Below are positions 18,458 through 27,385 of a stretch of DNA of 64,000 nucleotides, piece by piece. Below the pieces are notes generated by a model that saw only the letters and a list, made by a program, of their open reading frames with translations, ran no database searches and was not told the DNA's origin. The DNA comes from Eshraghiella crossota. GTDB taxonomy: Bacteria > Bacillota > Clostridia > Lachnospirales > Lachnospiraceae. The DNA lies in the NCBI RefSeq assembly GCF_025148445.1, contig NZ_CP102270.1:620001-684000 (forward strand), read 5' to 3'. Position numbers and translations under genes: made by a program. Positions within the stretch are counted from its first letter, which is position 1. Each line of letters starts with the position of its first letter.

Positions 18458-18718
18458 ATGATAAAGACAACATTAAAAATCGACGGAATGATGTGCGGTA
18501 TGTGTGAGAGCCATATCAACACAGCAATAAGAAATAATTTTAAAGTAAAGAAAGTAAACTCATCACATTCGGCAGGTGAGACAGAAATTATTTCAGATGA
18601 GCCTCTTGATGAAGACAGGATTAAAAGTGTAATAGGAGAAACCGGATATACTCTTAAGGGCATATCGTCAGAAGAATACGAAAAGAAAAAATTTACGCTT
18701 TTCGGAAGGAATAACTGA
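18458..18718 (+). CDS. Heavy-metal-associated (HMA) domain protein, CopZ-like
   Basis: 86 residues with one HMA domain. The metal-binding loop is DGMMCGMCESHIN, a CxxC motif (Cys14 and Cys17). HMA proteins carry Cu(I) to P-type ATPases. The gene starts after AAAGGAG and ends 3 bp before the copper ATPase gene. The spacer after the domain has extra residues (EEYEKKKFTLFGRNN) not seen in minimal CopZ. The pair acts as chaperone and exporter. Confidence 0.85.
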   Translation: MIKTTLKIDGMMCGMCESHINTAIRNNFKVKKVNSSHSAGETEIISDEPLDEDRIKSVIGETGYTLKGISSEEYEKKKFTLFGRNN

Positions 18719-18721
18719 TAT

Positions 18722-20974
18722 ATGAAGCAATATAACATAAAAGGAATGAGTTGCGCCGCCTGTAGTGCCAGGGTGGAAAAGGCGGTATCAAAGGTATCAG
18801 GCGTAACATCGTGTTCAGTAAATCTGCTGACGAATTCCATGAGTGTTGAAGGCAGTGCAGCAGATAGCGATATTATTAAAGCTGTTAAAAATGCAGGTTA
18901 TGGGGCCTCATCCATAAAAAATAAAGAAAAAGCAGAGGATACCTCCACGGAATCCCCTATCAGGCCTATGAGGACAAGATTCATCACATCACTTGTTTTC
19001 TTATTGATACTTATGTATTTTTCAATGGGCCATATGATGTGGAGCTTCCCACTTCCTAAGTTCTATGATGGAAACCATATAGCCATGGGACTTACCCAGT
19101 TACTCCTTACGGTTATTATAATGGTAATTAACCAGAAGTTCTTTATATCAGGCTATAAAAGCCTTATACACGGTGCTCCTAATATGGATACCCTTGTTGC
19201 TCTCGGAGCTACGGCAGCTTTCGGTTACAGTACGTTTGCACTTTTTGCCATGACCAAAGCACAGGTTGCAGGTGATATGGGACTTGTGGAAAAGTATATG
19301 ATGGAATTTTACTTTGAATCAGCCGCAATGATTCTTACACTGATAACCCTCGGAAAAATGCTTGAGGCATATTCAAAAGGCAAAACGACGGATGCCTTAA
19401 AAGGATTGATGGAGTTAGCTCCTAAATCAGCCAATATCATAAGAGACGGCAAAGAAGTTAATGTGCCGGTTGAGGAAGTCGTAAAAGGTGACATATTTAT
19501 CGTAAGACCGGGAGAAAGTATTCCTGTAGATGGTGTTGTAATTGACGGACACAGTGCAGTCAATGAATCTTCATTGACGGGAGAAAGTATTCCTGTAGAT
19601 AAAGAGCCGGATGACAAAGTATCTGCTGCAACCATTAACCAGTCGGGCATTATAACCTGTAAAGCATTAAGGGTAGGCGAAGATACAGCACTTTCAAAGA
19701 TTATTAAAATGGTAAGTGACGCTTCGGCGACCAAACCTCATATAGCAAGAATAGCCGATAAGGTATCGGGTATATTTGTTCCTACGGTAATAGCAATAGC
19801 GGTCGTAACAATAATTGTGTGGCTCTTAATAGGTAAGAGTGCCGGATTTGCCATTGCAAGAGGAATATCGGTACTTGTAATAAGCTGTCCATGTGCCCTG
19901 GGACTTGCAACACCTGTTGCTATTATGGTAGGCAACGGAAAAGGTGCCAGAAACGGTATTTTGTTTAAAAACGCCGCCGCTATTGAAGAAACAGGAAAAC
20001 TTAAGATTGTTGCTCTTGATAAGACAGGAACAATAACAGAAGGCAAGCCTGTTGTAACAGGCATCTATCCTGCAAAGGACATAACGGAAGAGGAACTTCT
20101 GCACATAGCGGGTTCCCTTGAGTACAATAGTGAGCATCCTTTGGCAGGTGCGGTTAATCAGGAGATTGAAAAGCGTAAAATAACCATAAGTCCGGTCAAA
20201 AACTTTAGTGCACTCCCGGGAAATGGCCTTTTGGGAGAAATAGACGGTGTAATCGTTATGGGCGGAAATTACAGATTCATTTCGGAGCATACTGCCGATA
20301 AGGAGGAATTAAAAAATATTTCCGATAAAGTATCAAATGAAGGAAAGACACCGCTTATTTTTGCAAAAGATAACCATTATATAGGAACCATCGCTGTTGC
20401 TGATATAATAAAAGAGGACAGCCATAAGGCAGTAAGCGAACTTAAGAAAATGGGTATCCATGTGGTAATGCTTACAGGCGATAATGAAAAGACAGCGGCA
20501 ATTATCGGCAAAGAAGCCGGAGTTGACGAAGTAATAGCCGGAGTTCTTCCGGACGGTAAAGAAAATGTTATCAGGGAACTTATGAAAAAAGGCAGAACTG
20601 CGATGGTTGGTGACGGAATTAATGATGCGCCTGCCCTTACGAGAGCCGATACCGGTATCGCAATCGGTGCAGGAACCGATATAGCAATAGACGCAGCAGA
20701 TGTTGTACTTATGAAGAGCAGGCTTACGGATGTTGCAGCATCAATAAGACTTAGTAAATCAACCTTAAGAAATATACACGAAAATCTTTTCTGGGCATTT
20801 TTCTATAATACCATAGGAATTCCTCTGGCAGCAGGTGCTTTTGTAGGACTTGGACTTACTTTGAATCCTATGTTCGGGGCGGCAGCCATGAGCCTTAGCA
20901 GCTTTTGTGTTGTAACCAATGCATTAAGGCTTAACCTTGCGGATATTTACGGAAAACGTAAAAAAACTGAATAA
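18722..20974 (+). CDS. copA: Copper-translocating P-type ATPase
   Basis: 750 residues. One N-terminal HMA domain (GMSCAACSARVEKAV) is followed by eight membrane helices, the actuator loop TGES, the metal-site CPCALGLATP, the phosphorylation motif DKTGTITEGKP, and the hinge GDGINDAPAL. The CPC motif plus the HMA domain indicates Cu(I) export from the cytosol. It is paired with the HMA protein upstream. No CsoR or CopY gene is in the window, so regulation is unseen. It is unrelated to the flanking sporulation genes. Confidence 0.92.
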   Translation: MKQYNIKGMSCAACSARVEKAVSKVSGVTSCSVNLLTNSMSVEGSAADSDIIKAVKNAGYGASSIKNKEKAEDTSTESPIRPMRTRFITSLVFLLILMYFSMGHMMWSFPLPKFYDGNHIAMGLTQLLLTVIIMVINQKFFISGYKSLIHGAPNMDTLVALGATAAFGYSTFALFAMTKAQVAGDMGLVEKYMMEFYFESAAMILTLITLGKMLEAYSKGKTTDALKGLMELAPKSANIIRDGKEVNVPVEEVVKGDIFIVRPGESIPVDGVVIDGHSAVNESSLTGESIPVDKEPDDKVSAATINQSGIITCKALRVGEDTALSKIIKMVSDASATKPHIARIADKVSGIFVPTVIAIAVVTIIVWLLIGKSAGFAIARGISVLVISCPCALGLATPVAIMVGNGKGARNGILFKNAAAIEETGKLKIVALDKTGTITEGKPVVTGIYPAKDITEEELLHIAGSLEYNSEHPLAGAVNQEIEKRKITISPVKNFSALPGNGLLGEIDGVIVMGGNYRFISEHTADKEELKNISDKVSNEGKTPLIFAKDNHYIGTIAVADIIKEDSHKAVSELKKMGIHVVMLTGDNEKTAAIIGKEAGVDEVIAGVLPDGKENVIRELMKKGRTAMVGDGINDAPALTRADTGIAIGAGTDIAIDAADVVLMKSRLTDVAASIRLSKSTLRNIHENLFWAFFYNTIGIPLAAGAFVGLGLTLNPMFGAAAMSLSSFCVVTNALRLNLADIYGKRKKTE

Positions 20975-21018
20975 TTATATCCTTTTCATTGCATAATATC
21001 CATAAAAAGGAGGTTGCA

Positions 21019-21474
21019 ATGGATAAGGAAGCAAAAAAAAGATATAACGAATATGTGGAGACAGTTACACCGACTCATAATCTTTTAAGCCAGATGTTAA
21101 GAGCTTTTTTAACAGGCGGCATAATATGTACAATGGGTCAGGGCCTAAGGAATGTCTTCACATATTTTTTTGATATGGATAAGGTAACATCATCAACATG
21201 GGTATCCATAACTTTAATTTTCATTTCGGTAGCATTGACGGCATTTGGAATATATCCCAAAATAACGAAATACGGTGGGGCGGGTTCACTTGTGCCAATT
21301 ACGGGTTTTGCCAATTCCGTAGCTGCACCCGCCATAGAATTTAAGAAAGAAGGGCAGGTATTCGGAATAGGCTGCCAGATATTTAAAATTGCCGGACCGG
21401 TTGTATTATACGGTGTATTGTCCTCATGGATTCTTGGCCTTATATACTGGATTGTAAAGATGATTAATGGATAA
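21019..21474 (+). CDS. spoVAC: Stage V sporulation protein AC
   Basis: 151 residues from ATG 21019, preceded by AAAAGGAGG; a start at 20989 is not supported. It has YVETVTPTHNLLSQMLRAF, the PAIEFKKEGQVFGIG motif and four membrane segments, all SpoVAC marks. In Bacillus, SpoVAC behaves as a mechanosensitive channel of the spore inner membrane that releases Ca-dipicolinate. Here it stands alone, without spoVAD or spoVAE next to it, and it follows copA by 44 bp. Confidence 0.9.
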   Translation: MDKEAKKRYNEYVETVTPTHNLLSQMLRAFLTGGIICTMGQGLRNVFTYFFDMDKVTSSTWVSITLIFISVALTAFGIYPKITKYGGAGSLVPITGFANSVAAPAIEFKKEGQVFGIGCQIFKIAGPVVLYGVLSSWILGLIYWIVKMING

Positions 21475-21539
21475 ATATGAGTTGAAAAAATATATAAGGC
21501 ACATTATAATGAATGGACTGACTTTAAGGGAAAAAGATT

Positions 21540-22856
21540 ATGAAAAAGAACAATAAATTTTTTAAGTACGTATCACAGAATATTTTTGCAATGATTGGTA
21601 TGTCCTGTTACATCATTGCGGACACATTTTTTATATCAAGAGCAGAGGGAACTGACGGAATAACAGTTTTAAACCTTGCACTTCCGCTATATGGGATTAT
21701 ATTCGCAATCGCTGCCATGATTGGAATAGGTTCGGCAACAAGGTATGCAATAGCAAGGGAACGAAAAGATAAGGACGAGAACAGATATTTTTGTAATGCT
21801 GTTGTTTTTGAAATTTTAATCGGACTTATATTCATGACTGCAGGTGTATTTTTTACCGATAAAGTAATGGCAGTAATGGGTGCAGACAAGGAAATAATTG
21901 AACTTGGAAGAGGCTATAACAGAATTTTTCTGGCATTTGCACCGGCTTTTATGGTTAATTATACCTTTACGGGGTTTGTTAGGAATGACAATGATTCAAA
22001 ACTTGTTATGATTGCCACGCTTACAAGCTGTGTATCCAATATTATACTTGATTATGTATTTATGTTTCCAATGGGGATGGGCATGAACGGTGCGGCACTT
22101 GCAACATCTTTATCACCTATCATAAGTATACTGATCTGTTCAATCCATTTCTTAAAAAAAATAAACAGAATAAAATTTATTCCTTCATTGCCAAGTATAA
22201 AGCTGTTATTCAAATCCTGCCAGCTTGGAGTTGCATCCTTTGTGGCAGAGATTTCTTCAGCGGTTACAACAACTGTTTTTAACTTTATCCTGCTTAGGAT
22301 AGCAGGCAATACAGGAGTTGCTGCTTATGGTCTTATTGCCAATCTTGCCCTTGTAGGTGCAGCTATCTTTAACGGTATTGCACAGGGAACACAGCCTCTT
22401 GTAAGTGAATCTTTTGGCAGGGGTAATGATAAGGAAGTTGCCTCGTACCTGAAGAAAGCTGTAATTACATCTTTGGCATTTGCACTTATAATTGTAGGAA
22501 TTATATACGGATTTACGGATTGCTGTGTGGCTCTTTTCAACAGTGAACATTCTGTTGAACTTGCAAGTCTTGCTTATCCGGGAATGAGAATATATTTTAT
22601 CGGATTTATTTTTGCCTCATTAAATATTGTATGCGCGGCATTTTTCGGGGCCACGGAACAGGCTGGCAGGACTTTTTTAATATCCATAATGAGAGGATTT
22701 GTCATGAATGTGATAAGCTCATTGGTTCTTTCATCAATATTTGGTATAACGGGAGTATGGCTTGCATTCCCTGTTGCAGAATTTGTAACAGGCGTTGTAA
22801 CTGCCTTGCTTCTCAGAAAATATTTTCAAAATAACAGGAGAGAAAAACATGAATGA
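21540..22856 (+). CDS. MATE family efflux transporter (MepA-like)
   Basis: 438 residues with about twelve membrane helices. The N-terminus begins MKKNNKFFKYVSQNIFAMIG, and GIIFAIAAMIGIGSATRYAI and the internal repeat NGIAQGTQPLVSESFGRG (positions about 280-297) are MATE landmarks. It differs from the MATE protein at 617. The export substrate is unknown. Its 3' end overlaps the methyltransferase gene by 8 bp, so the two are translated in coupled fashion, and a resistance role for the pair is an inference. Confidence 0.87.
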   Translation: MKKNNKFFKYVSQNIFAMIGMSCYIIADTFFISRAEGTDGITVLNLALPLYGIIFAIAAMIGIGSATRYAIARERKDKDENRYFCNAVVFEILIGLIFMTAGVFFTDKVMAVMGADKEIIELGRGYNRIFLAFAPAFMVNYTFTGFVRNDNDSKLVMIATLTSCVSNIILDYVFMFPMGMGMNGAALATSLSPIISILICSIHFLKKINRIKFIPSLPSIKLLFKSCQLGVASFVAEISSAVTTTVFNFILLRIAGNTGVAAYGLIANLALVGAAIFNGIAQGTQPLVSESFGRGNDKEVASYLKKAVITSLAFALIIVGIIYGFTDCCVALFNSEHSVELASLAYPGMRIYFIGFIFASLNIVCAAFFGATEQAGRTFLISIMRGFVMNVISSLVLSSIFGITGVWLAFPVAEFVTGVVTALLLRKYFQNNRREKHE

Positions 22857-23628
22857 AATAGAAGCCCACTACAATAAATTTAACGAAGAGAAAAGATTGG
22901 ATTCCCGTCACGGCAGGGTAGAATATATAACTTCCATGAAGTATATACATAAATATATACCTGAATGTGATAACCCGGCAGACATCAATATCCTGGATAT
23001 AGGTGCGGGTACAGGCAGGTATTCAGTACCGCTTTCAGAGGAAGGGTATACAGTGACAGCGATAGAGCTTGTAAGACATAATCTTGGTCTTTTAAAAGCA
23101 AAAAACAGTAATGTAATTGCTAAACAGGGCAATGCACTTAATCTCAAGAAATATCCTGAAAATTACTATGATGTGGTTCTTTTATTCGGACCGATGTACC
23201 ATCTTTTTACTTTTGAAGATAAGTTAAAAGCTCTTAATGAAGCAAAAAGAGTATGTAAAAAAGGCGGAACCATCCTTGTGGCATACATAATGAATGAATA
23301 TGGTGTAATAACATACGGTTTTAAGAAACAGCATATCCTTGAAAGCATTAAAGAAGGAAAACTGACAGAGGATTTCCAGATACTTTCAGAAGAAAAAGAT
23401 TTATATGATTATATGAGGCTTGAGGCTATTAATAGTCTTAATGAAGCTGCGGGTCTTGAAAGAATACAGATAATTACCCCTGACGGTGCAGCCGATTTCA
23501 TGCGACAGGAGCTTAACAGACTGACGGAGGAAGAATTTGAAATGTTTATAAAATATCATCTTTCAATATGCGAACGTCAGGATATCCTTGGAGCTTCGGC
23601 ACACACCCTTGATATACTCAGGGCGTAA
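22849..23628 (+). CDS. Class I SAM-dependent methyltransferase
   Basis: 259 residues. Motif I is ILDIGAGTGRYSVPL, the acidic end of strand 2 is AIELV, and motif post-I is KQGNALNL. VVLLFGPMYHL and the AKRVCKKGGTILVAYI segment complete the Rossmann fold. The substrate (small molecule, protein or RNA) cannot be told. The ATG lies 8 bp inside the MATE gene with AGGAGAG upstream. It is the last core gene before the IS30 element. Confidence 0.86.
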   Translation: MNEIEAHYNKFNEEKRLDSRHGRVEYITSMKYIHKYIPECDNPADINILDIGAGTGRYSVPLSEEGYTVTAIELVRHNLGLLKAKNSNVIAKQGNALNLKKYPENYYDVVLLFGPMYHLFTFEDKLKALNEAKRVCKKGGTILVAYIMNEYGVITYGFKKQHILESIKEGKLTEDFQILSEEKDLYDYMRLEAINSLNEAAGLERIQIITPDGAADFMRQELNRLTEEEFEMFIKYHLSICERQDILGASAHTLDILRA

Positions 23629-23658
23629 TTGGAAGCCTTGTTGCATACGGATTTAGTT

Positions 23659-23708
23659 GGGAATCTCTGCCTAAACGGCGGATATTTCTCATATGGGTAG
23701 AGATTCCC
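23659..23708. repeat. Extragenic palindrome downstream of methyltransferase gene
   Basis: GGGAATCTCTGCC pairs with GGTAGAGATTCCC over 13 bp (one G-U), around a 24-nt loop that contains CTAAACGGCGGA. There is no T tract, so it is not a standard terminator. It could be a repeated palindromic element or a processing stem. Confidence 0.5.
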
Positions 23709-23886
23709 GATAATGTCAAAGAAAAAAGATACAGAAATGTAAAGAAGAATACAAAGAAAATTTCGTAAAGTGAATTTCAAAATTCCAGTTTTTTGAATCC
23801 CCAAATGGCAAATCTGGAATTTACTCTTGCACATAGTTTTTGATACAATTCCATATGGTTATCTGTCTGTTGGAAAGGATTATCAT

Positions 23887-25245
23887 ATGAACGAACATGA
23901 TCAAAAACATTTAACCCTGTCCAACAGGACATATATTGAACAGGAACTGTTACAGAAAAGTACTTTTTCTTCAATAGGATCTGTCTTACACAAAGACCCA
24001 TCCACCATTTCAAAAGAAGTAAAGCGTTACTCAAAAACGATTCCTGCCGGGTACAGCTACAAATGTAATCTCTGCAAGCATTATAAAGACTGTGACTTAA
24101 GGAGCAAAGAATTGAAATGTCCTCGATATTCAAGCCATTGCTCTTTTTATTGCAAGAAATGTTATCGAAGAACTGTCATTGATTATTGTCCTTATTTTCT
24201 ACCTTACAAATGCAACAAAATCAACAAACCACCGTATGTTTGTAATTACTGTGAGGACTACAAATCTTGCCCTTTAGACAAGAAAGTATATGACGCTGCA
24301 TATGCCCAAAGGCAATATGAAAAAAAACTTTATAATTCTCGCAAAGGCATTAATATGACACCCGAAGAGCTACAGGAACTTAACGATTTAATATCTCCTC
24401 TAATCTTAAAAGGACAGCCATTAAGTCACATCTTTGCAGTACATGCCGATGAGATTCCTGTTTGTAGAAGAACCCTTTACAATTATCTGGATCAACGTGT
24501 ATTTCAGGCTCGTAACATTGATTTGCCCCGTCGCGTTCGTTACAAGAAACGCAAGAAAAAATCTGAGCCGAGAAAGAGTAAGAATCTTCAACAGGTATAT
24601 CGTAACAAACGTACCTATGTTGATTTTGAACGCTTCATGGAGGCACATCCTGACCTTGACGTTGTCGAAATGGATACCGTCAAAGGCGGGCGTGATAAAG
24701 GAAAATGTCTCCTTACCCTTCTATTTAGGAGTTGTAGTTTTATGCTTGTTATCCTTATGCCTGAGTGCACTCAGCACAGTGTAATTAATGCCATCAACAG
24801 CCTTACAACTGCACTTGGAATTAGGACATTTAAGAAATACTTTCCTGTAATTCTTACCGACAATGGATCTGAGTTCAAGAATCCATGGGACATCGAAAAG
24901 ACTGAATCAGGCATACACAGAACCTATGTATTCTATTGTGATCCCTACGTTTCCAATCAAAAAGGACGCTTGGAAAAGAACCACGAATACATACGTTATG
25001 TTATCCCCAAAGGTCGCAGCATGTATCGGTACACGCAGGATGACATTAATCTTATGTCCAGCCATATCAACTCTACTGCGAGGGATAGTCTGAATGGTGC
25101 TACCCCATTTGATTTGGCAGATTTACTTCTTGATAAAAAAATACCGGCTTTAGCAGGACAATTTAAAGTCTCCCCAGACGAAGTCATGCTAAAACCGGCA
25201 CTAATTGAAATGTCTGTTAAAGAAAGAGAGGCCAACCATGAATAA
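23887..25245 (+). CDS. IS30 family transposase
   Basis: 452 residues from ATG 23887, which has AAAGGA upstream. The N-terminal helix-turn-helix (SSIGSVLHKDPSTISKEVKRY, key SSIGSVLHKDPSTISKEV) is typical of IS30. A cysteine-rich segment of about 14 Cys follows (about residues 48-135, with CNLCKHYKDC, CKKCYRR, CNYCEDYKSC), probably a zinc-binding extension and the reason for the above-average length. The catalytic DDE triad is in MDTVKGG, TDNGSEF and KNHEYIRYVIPKG. The protein appears intact, so the element may still be mobile. It overlaps the 57-aa ORF by 8 bp. Confidence 0.9.
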   Translation: MNEHDQKHLTLSNRTYIEQELLQKSTFSSIGSVLHKDPSTISKEVKRYSKTIPAGYSYKCNLCKHYKDCDLRSKELKCPRYSSHCSFYCKKCYRRTVIDYCPYFLPYKCNKINKPPYVCNYCEDYKSCPLDKKVYDAAYAQRQYEKKLYNSRKGINMTPEELQELNDLISPLILKGQPLSHIFAVHADEIPVCRRTLYNYLDQRVFQARNIDLPRRVRYKKRKKKSEPRKSKNLQQVYRNKRTYVDFERFMEAHPDLDVVEMDTVKGGRDKGKCLLTLLFRSCSFMLVILMPECTQHSVINAINSLTTALGIRTFKKYFPVILTDNGSEFKNPWDIEKTESGIHRTYVFYCDPYVSNQKGRLEKNHEYIRYVIPKGRSMYRYTQDDINLMSSHINSTARDSLNGATPFDLADLLLDKKIPALAGQFKVSPDEVMLKPALIEMSVKEREANHE

Positions 25246-25411
25246 TACACATCCTATTCCTTATGAAATACTTCTCGAAAGATACATGGAATCTCAACGA
25301 GAAACAGAATACTTGGAATATAAGATATCAGCACTTAATAACGAAATCGATGCTTGGCAAAAAGCATACGAAGACTATGCTGGTATCTTAAGCGAACACG
25401 GCTTAATATAA
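25238..25411 (+). CDS. Small IS-associated protein, 57 aa
   Basis: It starts at ATG 25238 inside the end of the transposase gene, with AGAGAGG upstream, so it is coupled to it. The sequence (MNNTHPIPYEILLERYMESQ and onward) is acidic and predicted to be coiled-coil. I know no function. A partner or regulator of transposition is possible. Confidence 0.6.
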   Translation: MNNTHPIPYEILLERYMESQRETEYLEYKISALNNEIDAWQKAYEDYAGILSEHGLI

Positions 25412-25533
25412 GCCCTCTAAACCATTAACAACGAGCAGACAGATAACCCATCTGGCAACAACAAACTGCCAAATCTAACTATAAATTTATAGTCAGGCGG
25501 GTGGAATTTATTTTTTCTCAAACTGCTCCAGTC

Positions 25534-25560
25534 GTCTGTTTGCAATGCAAACAAACAGAC
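25534..25560. repeat. Hairpin in the 3' part of the IS element
   Basis: GTCTGTTTG and CAAACAGAC form a perfect 9-bp stem around a 9-nt loop. It is not followed by a T tract, and may shield the transposase from outside transcription. Confidence 0.45.
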
Positions 25561-25678
25561 TTCACAGCATGAATTATAGCACTTTTCAGGGTACTTTTGT
25601 ATAGGGTAGATTTGAAAAAGTTGCTCAAAATCGAAAATACGAGGTTAAAATGCATCTAATTGGAATTTACTTTTTCAT

Positions 25679-25933
25679 TTGACCCTTATTAAATTTTTTG
25701 CATATAAAGAGGGAGTGTTAAAAAAAGAAAAGCAGCTTAAAGCTATATGGGGATATCTTTCACCAAGGACTGAATATCTGAAAGACATTCCTAAAAATAT
25801 TTTTGATAAAGATATTTCTGCAATATCTTATACTGAAGAATTTGATAAAAATCCAAAGGATACATTAAAGCATATTATTGATAAGCTGAACTCCGAATTG
25901 AATTCCATATTACATGAGTATGATTTTAATTAA
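25679..25933 (+). pseudogene. Gene fragment next to the IS30 end
   Basis: The frame opens only at the right end of the IS element (first codon is TTG, no Shine-Dalgarno), and the C-terminal 80 or so residues (KAIWGYLSPRTEYLKDIPKN and onward) have normal amino acid composition. This looks like a gene cut by the IS insertion. No family is recognised. Confidence 0.5.
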
Positions 25934-26312
25934 GCTCGCCCCGGATTTTGACAAATCAACATTAAATCCGAACTTAGATGAGTATAAAATATGGTTTGAT
26001 GAAATGGCTGAGCAATTATATAATTCAAAGCTTGAAGTTGAGAAAAAAAACCTAGAAAAAGGGAATACTCCAAATCCGGAAATCAAAGAGATGGATGAAC
26101 ACTTTACTGCAATGACAGGACTTGAAATGGATAGCAATAGAGGTTTTAAATTTGTATTAACTGAAGACGGCAATTACGATATTGAAAAAACTCCTTTACA
26201 CGGATATGATTCAGTATATCAGTATACAAGTTTATCAAATGTTAGGTATTTACTTCAATCGCTTTTCTTAATTTCTGCTGAGCCGGATTCAAAGAAAATT
26301 CCTGAGAAATAA
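25914..26312 (+). CDS. Hypothetical protein or frameshifted continuation of the preceding fragment
   Basis: 132 residues, overlapping the upstream fragment by 20 bp in another frame, with no visible Shine-Dalgarno. It is charged, with a helical middle (YKIWFDEMAEQLYNSKLEVE). It may be a separate gene or the other half of one broken gene. No family is recognised. Confidence 0.4.
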   Translation: MSMILIKLAPDFDKSTLNPNLDEYKIWFDEMAEQLYNSKLEVEKKNLEKGNTPNPEIKEMDEHFTAMTGLEMDSNRGFKFVLTEDGNYDIEKTPLHGYDSVYQYTSLSNVRYLLQSLFLISAEPDSKKIPEK

Positions 26313-26372
26313 TATACAAATCGCAATCAGCTTCAGCCATTGCAAAACCTGATTTTTTTAGCAACCATATAC

Positions 26373-26594
26373 TTATTTATCTTGGATAATATTTGTCTTC
26401 TTAACCTTTTTAATGGTTCCGTCAGGATACTTAATTGACATATTATCAAGGTGTGCTCCGATTCCTGCCTTAATGCTGTTAATATAATCCCATCTTAATC
26501 TACCTTGTTCTTCTTTTTCTTCTTCAGTAAGCCCTGTTTCTTTGGATTTATGATATAATTCATTAATTCTTGCTATTTTTTCTTCCATTGTCAT
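26373..26594 (-). CDS. DUF896 family protein (YnzC-like)
   Basis: 73 residues from ATG 26594, which has GGAG 9 nt upstream on the minus strand; a start at 26636 lacks this. It has MEEKIARINELYHKSKETGL and LTEEEKEEQGRLRWDYI, the two-helix hairpin of DUF896. In Bacillus a member (YnzC) is in the SOS-controlled yneA operon; the function is unknown. Here it stands alone, on the opposite strand to its neighbours. Confidence 0.8.
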   Translation of the reverse strand: MTMEEKIARINELYHKSKETGLTEEEKEEQGRLRWDYINSIKAGIGAHLDNMSIKYPDGTIKKVKKTNIIQDK

Positions 26595-26685
26595 AGTAAT
26601 AATCTCCAATCTTCCTTGTGATAGGTATTTTACCACATTCGTGAATTAACATACAGTATTTTATTTAATTTTTACTAAAATATAG

Positions 26686-26814
26686 GGAGAAATATACAAA
26701 TGTGACGCAACCCTGAACGTTCCTCCAGAAATGGTGTTTCATTCAACTGAAACAATAAAAGCAACTATTGTTTATTTCAAGACAGGAAGTCATATAATAT
26801 CAAGATGGATGTAA
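26686..26814 (+). pseudogene. Remnant of a small ORF
   Basis: A 42-codon open stretch without a proper start reads DATLNVPPEMVFHSTETIKA and ends in ISRWM. The composition is protein-like. It is probably the remains of a small conserved gene. Confidence 0.3.
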
Positions 26815-26847
26815 AACAATGAAACTAAAACGGTTCTATAAAAAAAA

Positions 26848-27021
26848 GTGAATATTGTTACTAAAGAAGGAATTGCATTTAGCGGTGTTGTTACTGAATA
26901 CTTTTATCATGAAGAAAATGAATCAGGAAAGGAAAGTATAGTAATAGATTCTTCAAGTGGTAATCCTGTCGAGTTCTATGAGGAAGATATAAAAATAATT
27001 TACAATCAAGATATAATTTGA
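26848..27021 (+). CDS. Small LSM-like protein, 57 aa, possibly broken at its start
   Basis: Starting at GTG 26848 the frame reads VNIVTKEGIAFSGVVTEYF and ends VEFYEEDIKIIYNQDII. The pattern of strand, KxGxxFxGxV turn, IVIDSS and DIK-I resembles small five-strand LSM-type proteins of Firmicutes. There is no clear Shine-Dalgarno; an ATG at 26819 (MKLKRFYKKK) lies in another frame, so a frameshift may have split it. Confidence 0.4.
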   Translation: MNIVTKEGIAFSGVVTEYFYHEENESGKESIVIDSSSGNPVEFYEEDIKIIYNQDII

Positions 27022-27109
27022 TGTATGAAGATGCTAATAGTATAGCTGAAAAAAATAAAGTGATATATGTGAGAACTGTGACTGTCACGCATATAGTAAA
27101 GCAGAGAAA

Positions 27110-27310
27110 ATGATAGTTACCGAAGAACAAAAAAAAGAGATAAAAAAATACGGTGTGGATATTGATGAACTCATAAAAGCCGGGGATGTTAATGAAGTTT
27201 TGTTTGCAATAGATGATGTTATTCTTGATCTAATGGATGAAGATGGAGAACTGGATAAAGAAGGCGTTAAGCTTCAGTTAATATACGACCAGATATATAA
27301 TGCTAATTAA
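27110..27310 (+). CDS. Small acidic hypothetical protein, 66 aa
   Basis: Begins MIVTEEQKKEIKKYGVDIDE, acidic, mostly helical, ending in LQLIYDQIYNAN. A weak AGAGA precedes the ATG. It has the look of a conserved small Firmicutes protein, possibly an immunity-type gene given the broken surroundings, but I cannot assign a function. Confidence 0.5.
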   Translation: MIVTEEQKKEIKKYGVDIDELIKAGDVNEVLFAIDDVILDLMDEDGELDKEGVKLQLIYDQIYNAN

Positions 27311-27335
27311 GTGCCGTAAATAACATGATAGTATT

Positions 27336-27383
27336 AAAAGAGACTCTAATGAGAATCATTCACTCAAAGAGCCTCTTTTATTT
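27336..27383. terminator. Bidirectional terminator
   Basis: AAAAGAGACTCT pairs with AGAGCCTCTTTT with one interior mismatch, around a stem-rich loop. The T tract on one strand and the A tract on the other allow it to end both the small-gene region and the convergent AraC gene. Confidence 0.65.
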
Positions 27384-27385
27384 GT

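Larger units (their letters stand above)
23767..25673 (+). mobile_element. IS30-family insertion sequence
   Basis: The element carries an IS30-type transposase and a small trailing ORF. AAAGTGAATTTCAA at 23767 and the complement of 25660-25673 (AAAGTAAATTCCAA) match at 12 of 14 bases and are candidate terminal inverted repeats. The true ends and any target duplication cannot be fixed from this copy alone. A 9-bp stem at 25534 lies in the 3' untranslated part. Confidence 0.6.

Noticed and set aside
23887-25245. Transposase start at 23827
   Set aside because: ATG 23887 has AAAGGA upstream and begins at the family's start; the 23827 extension is in the IS end.
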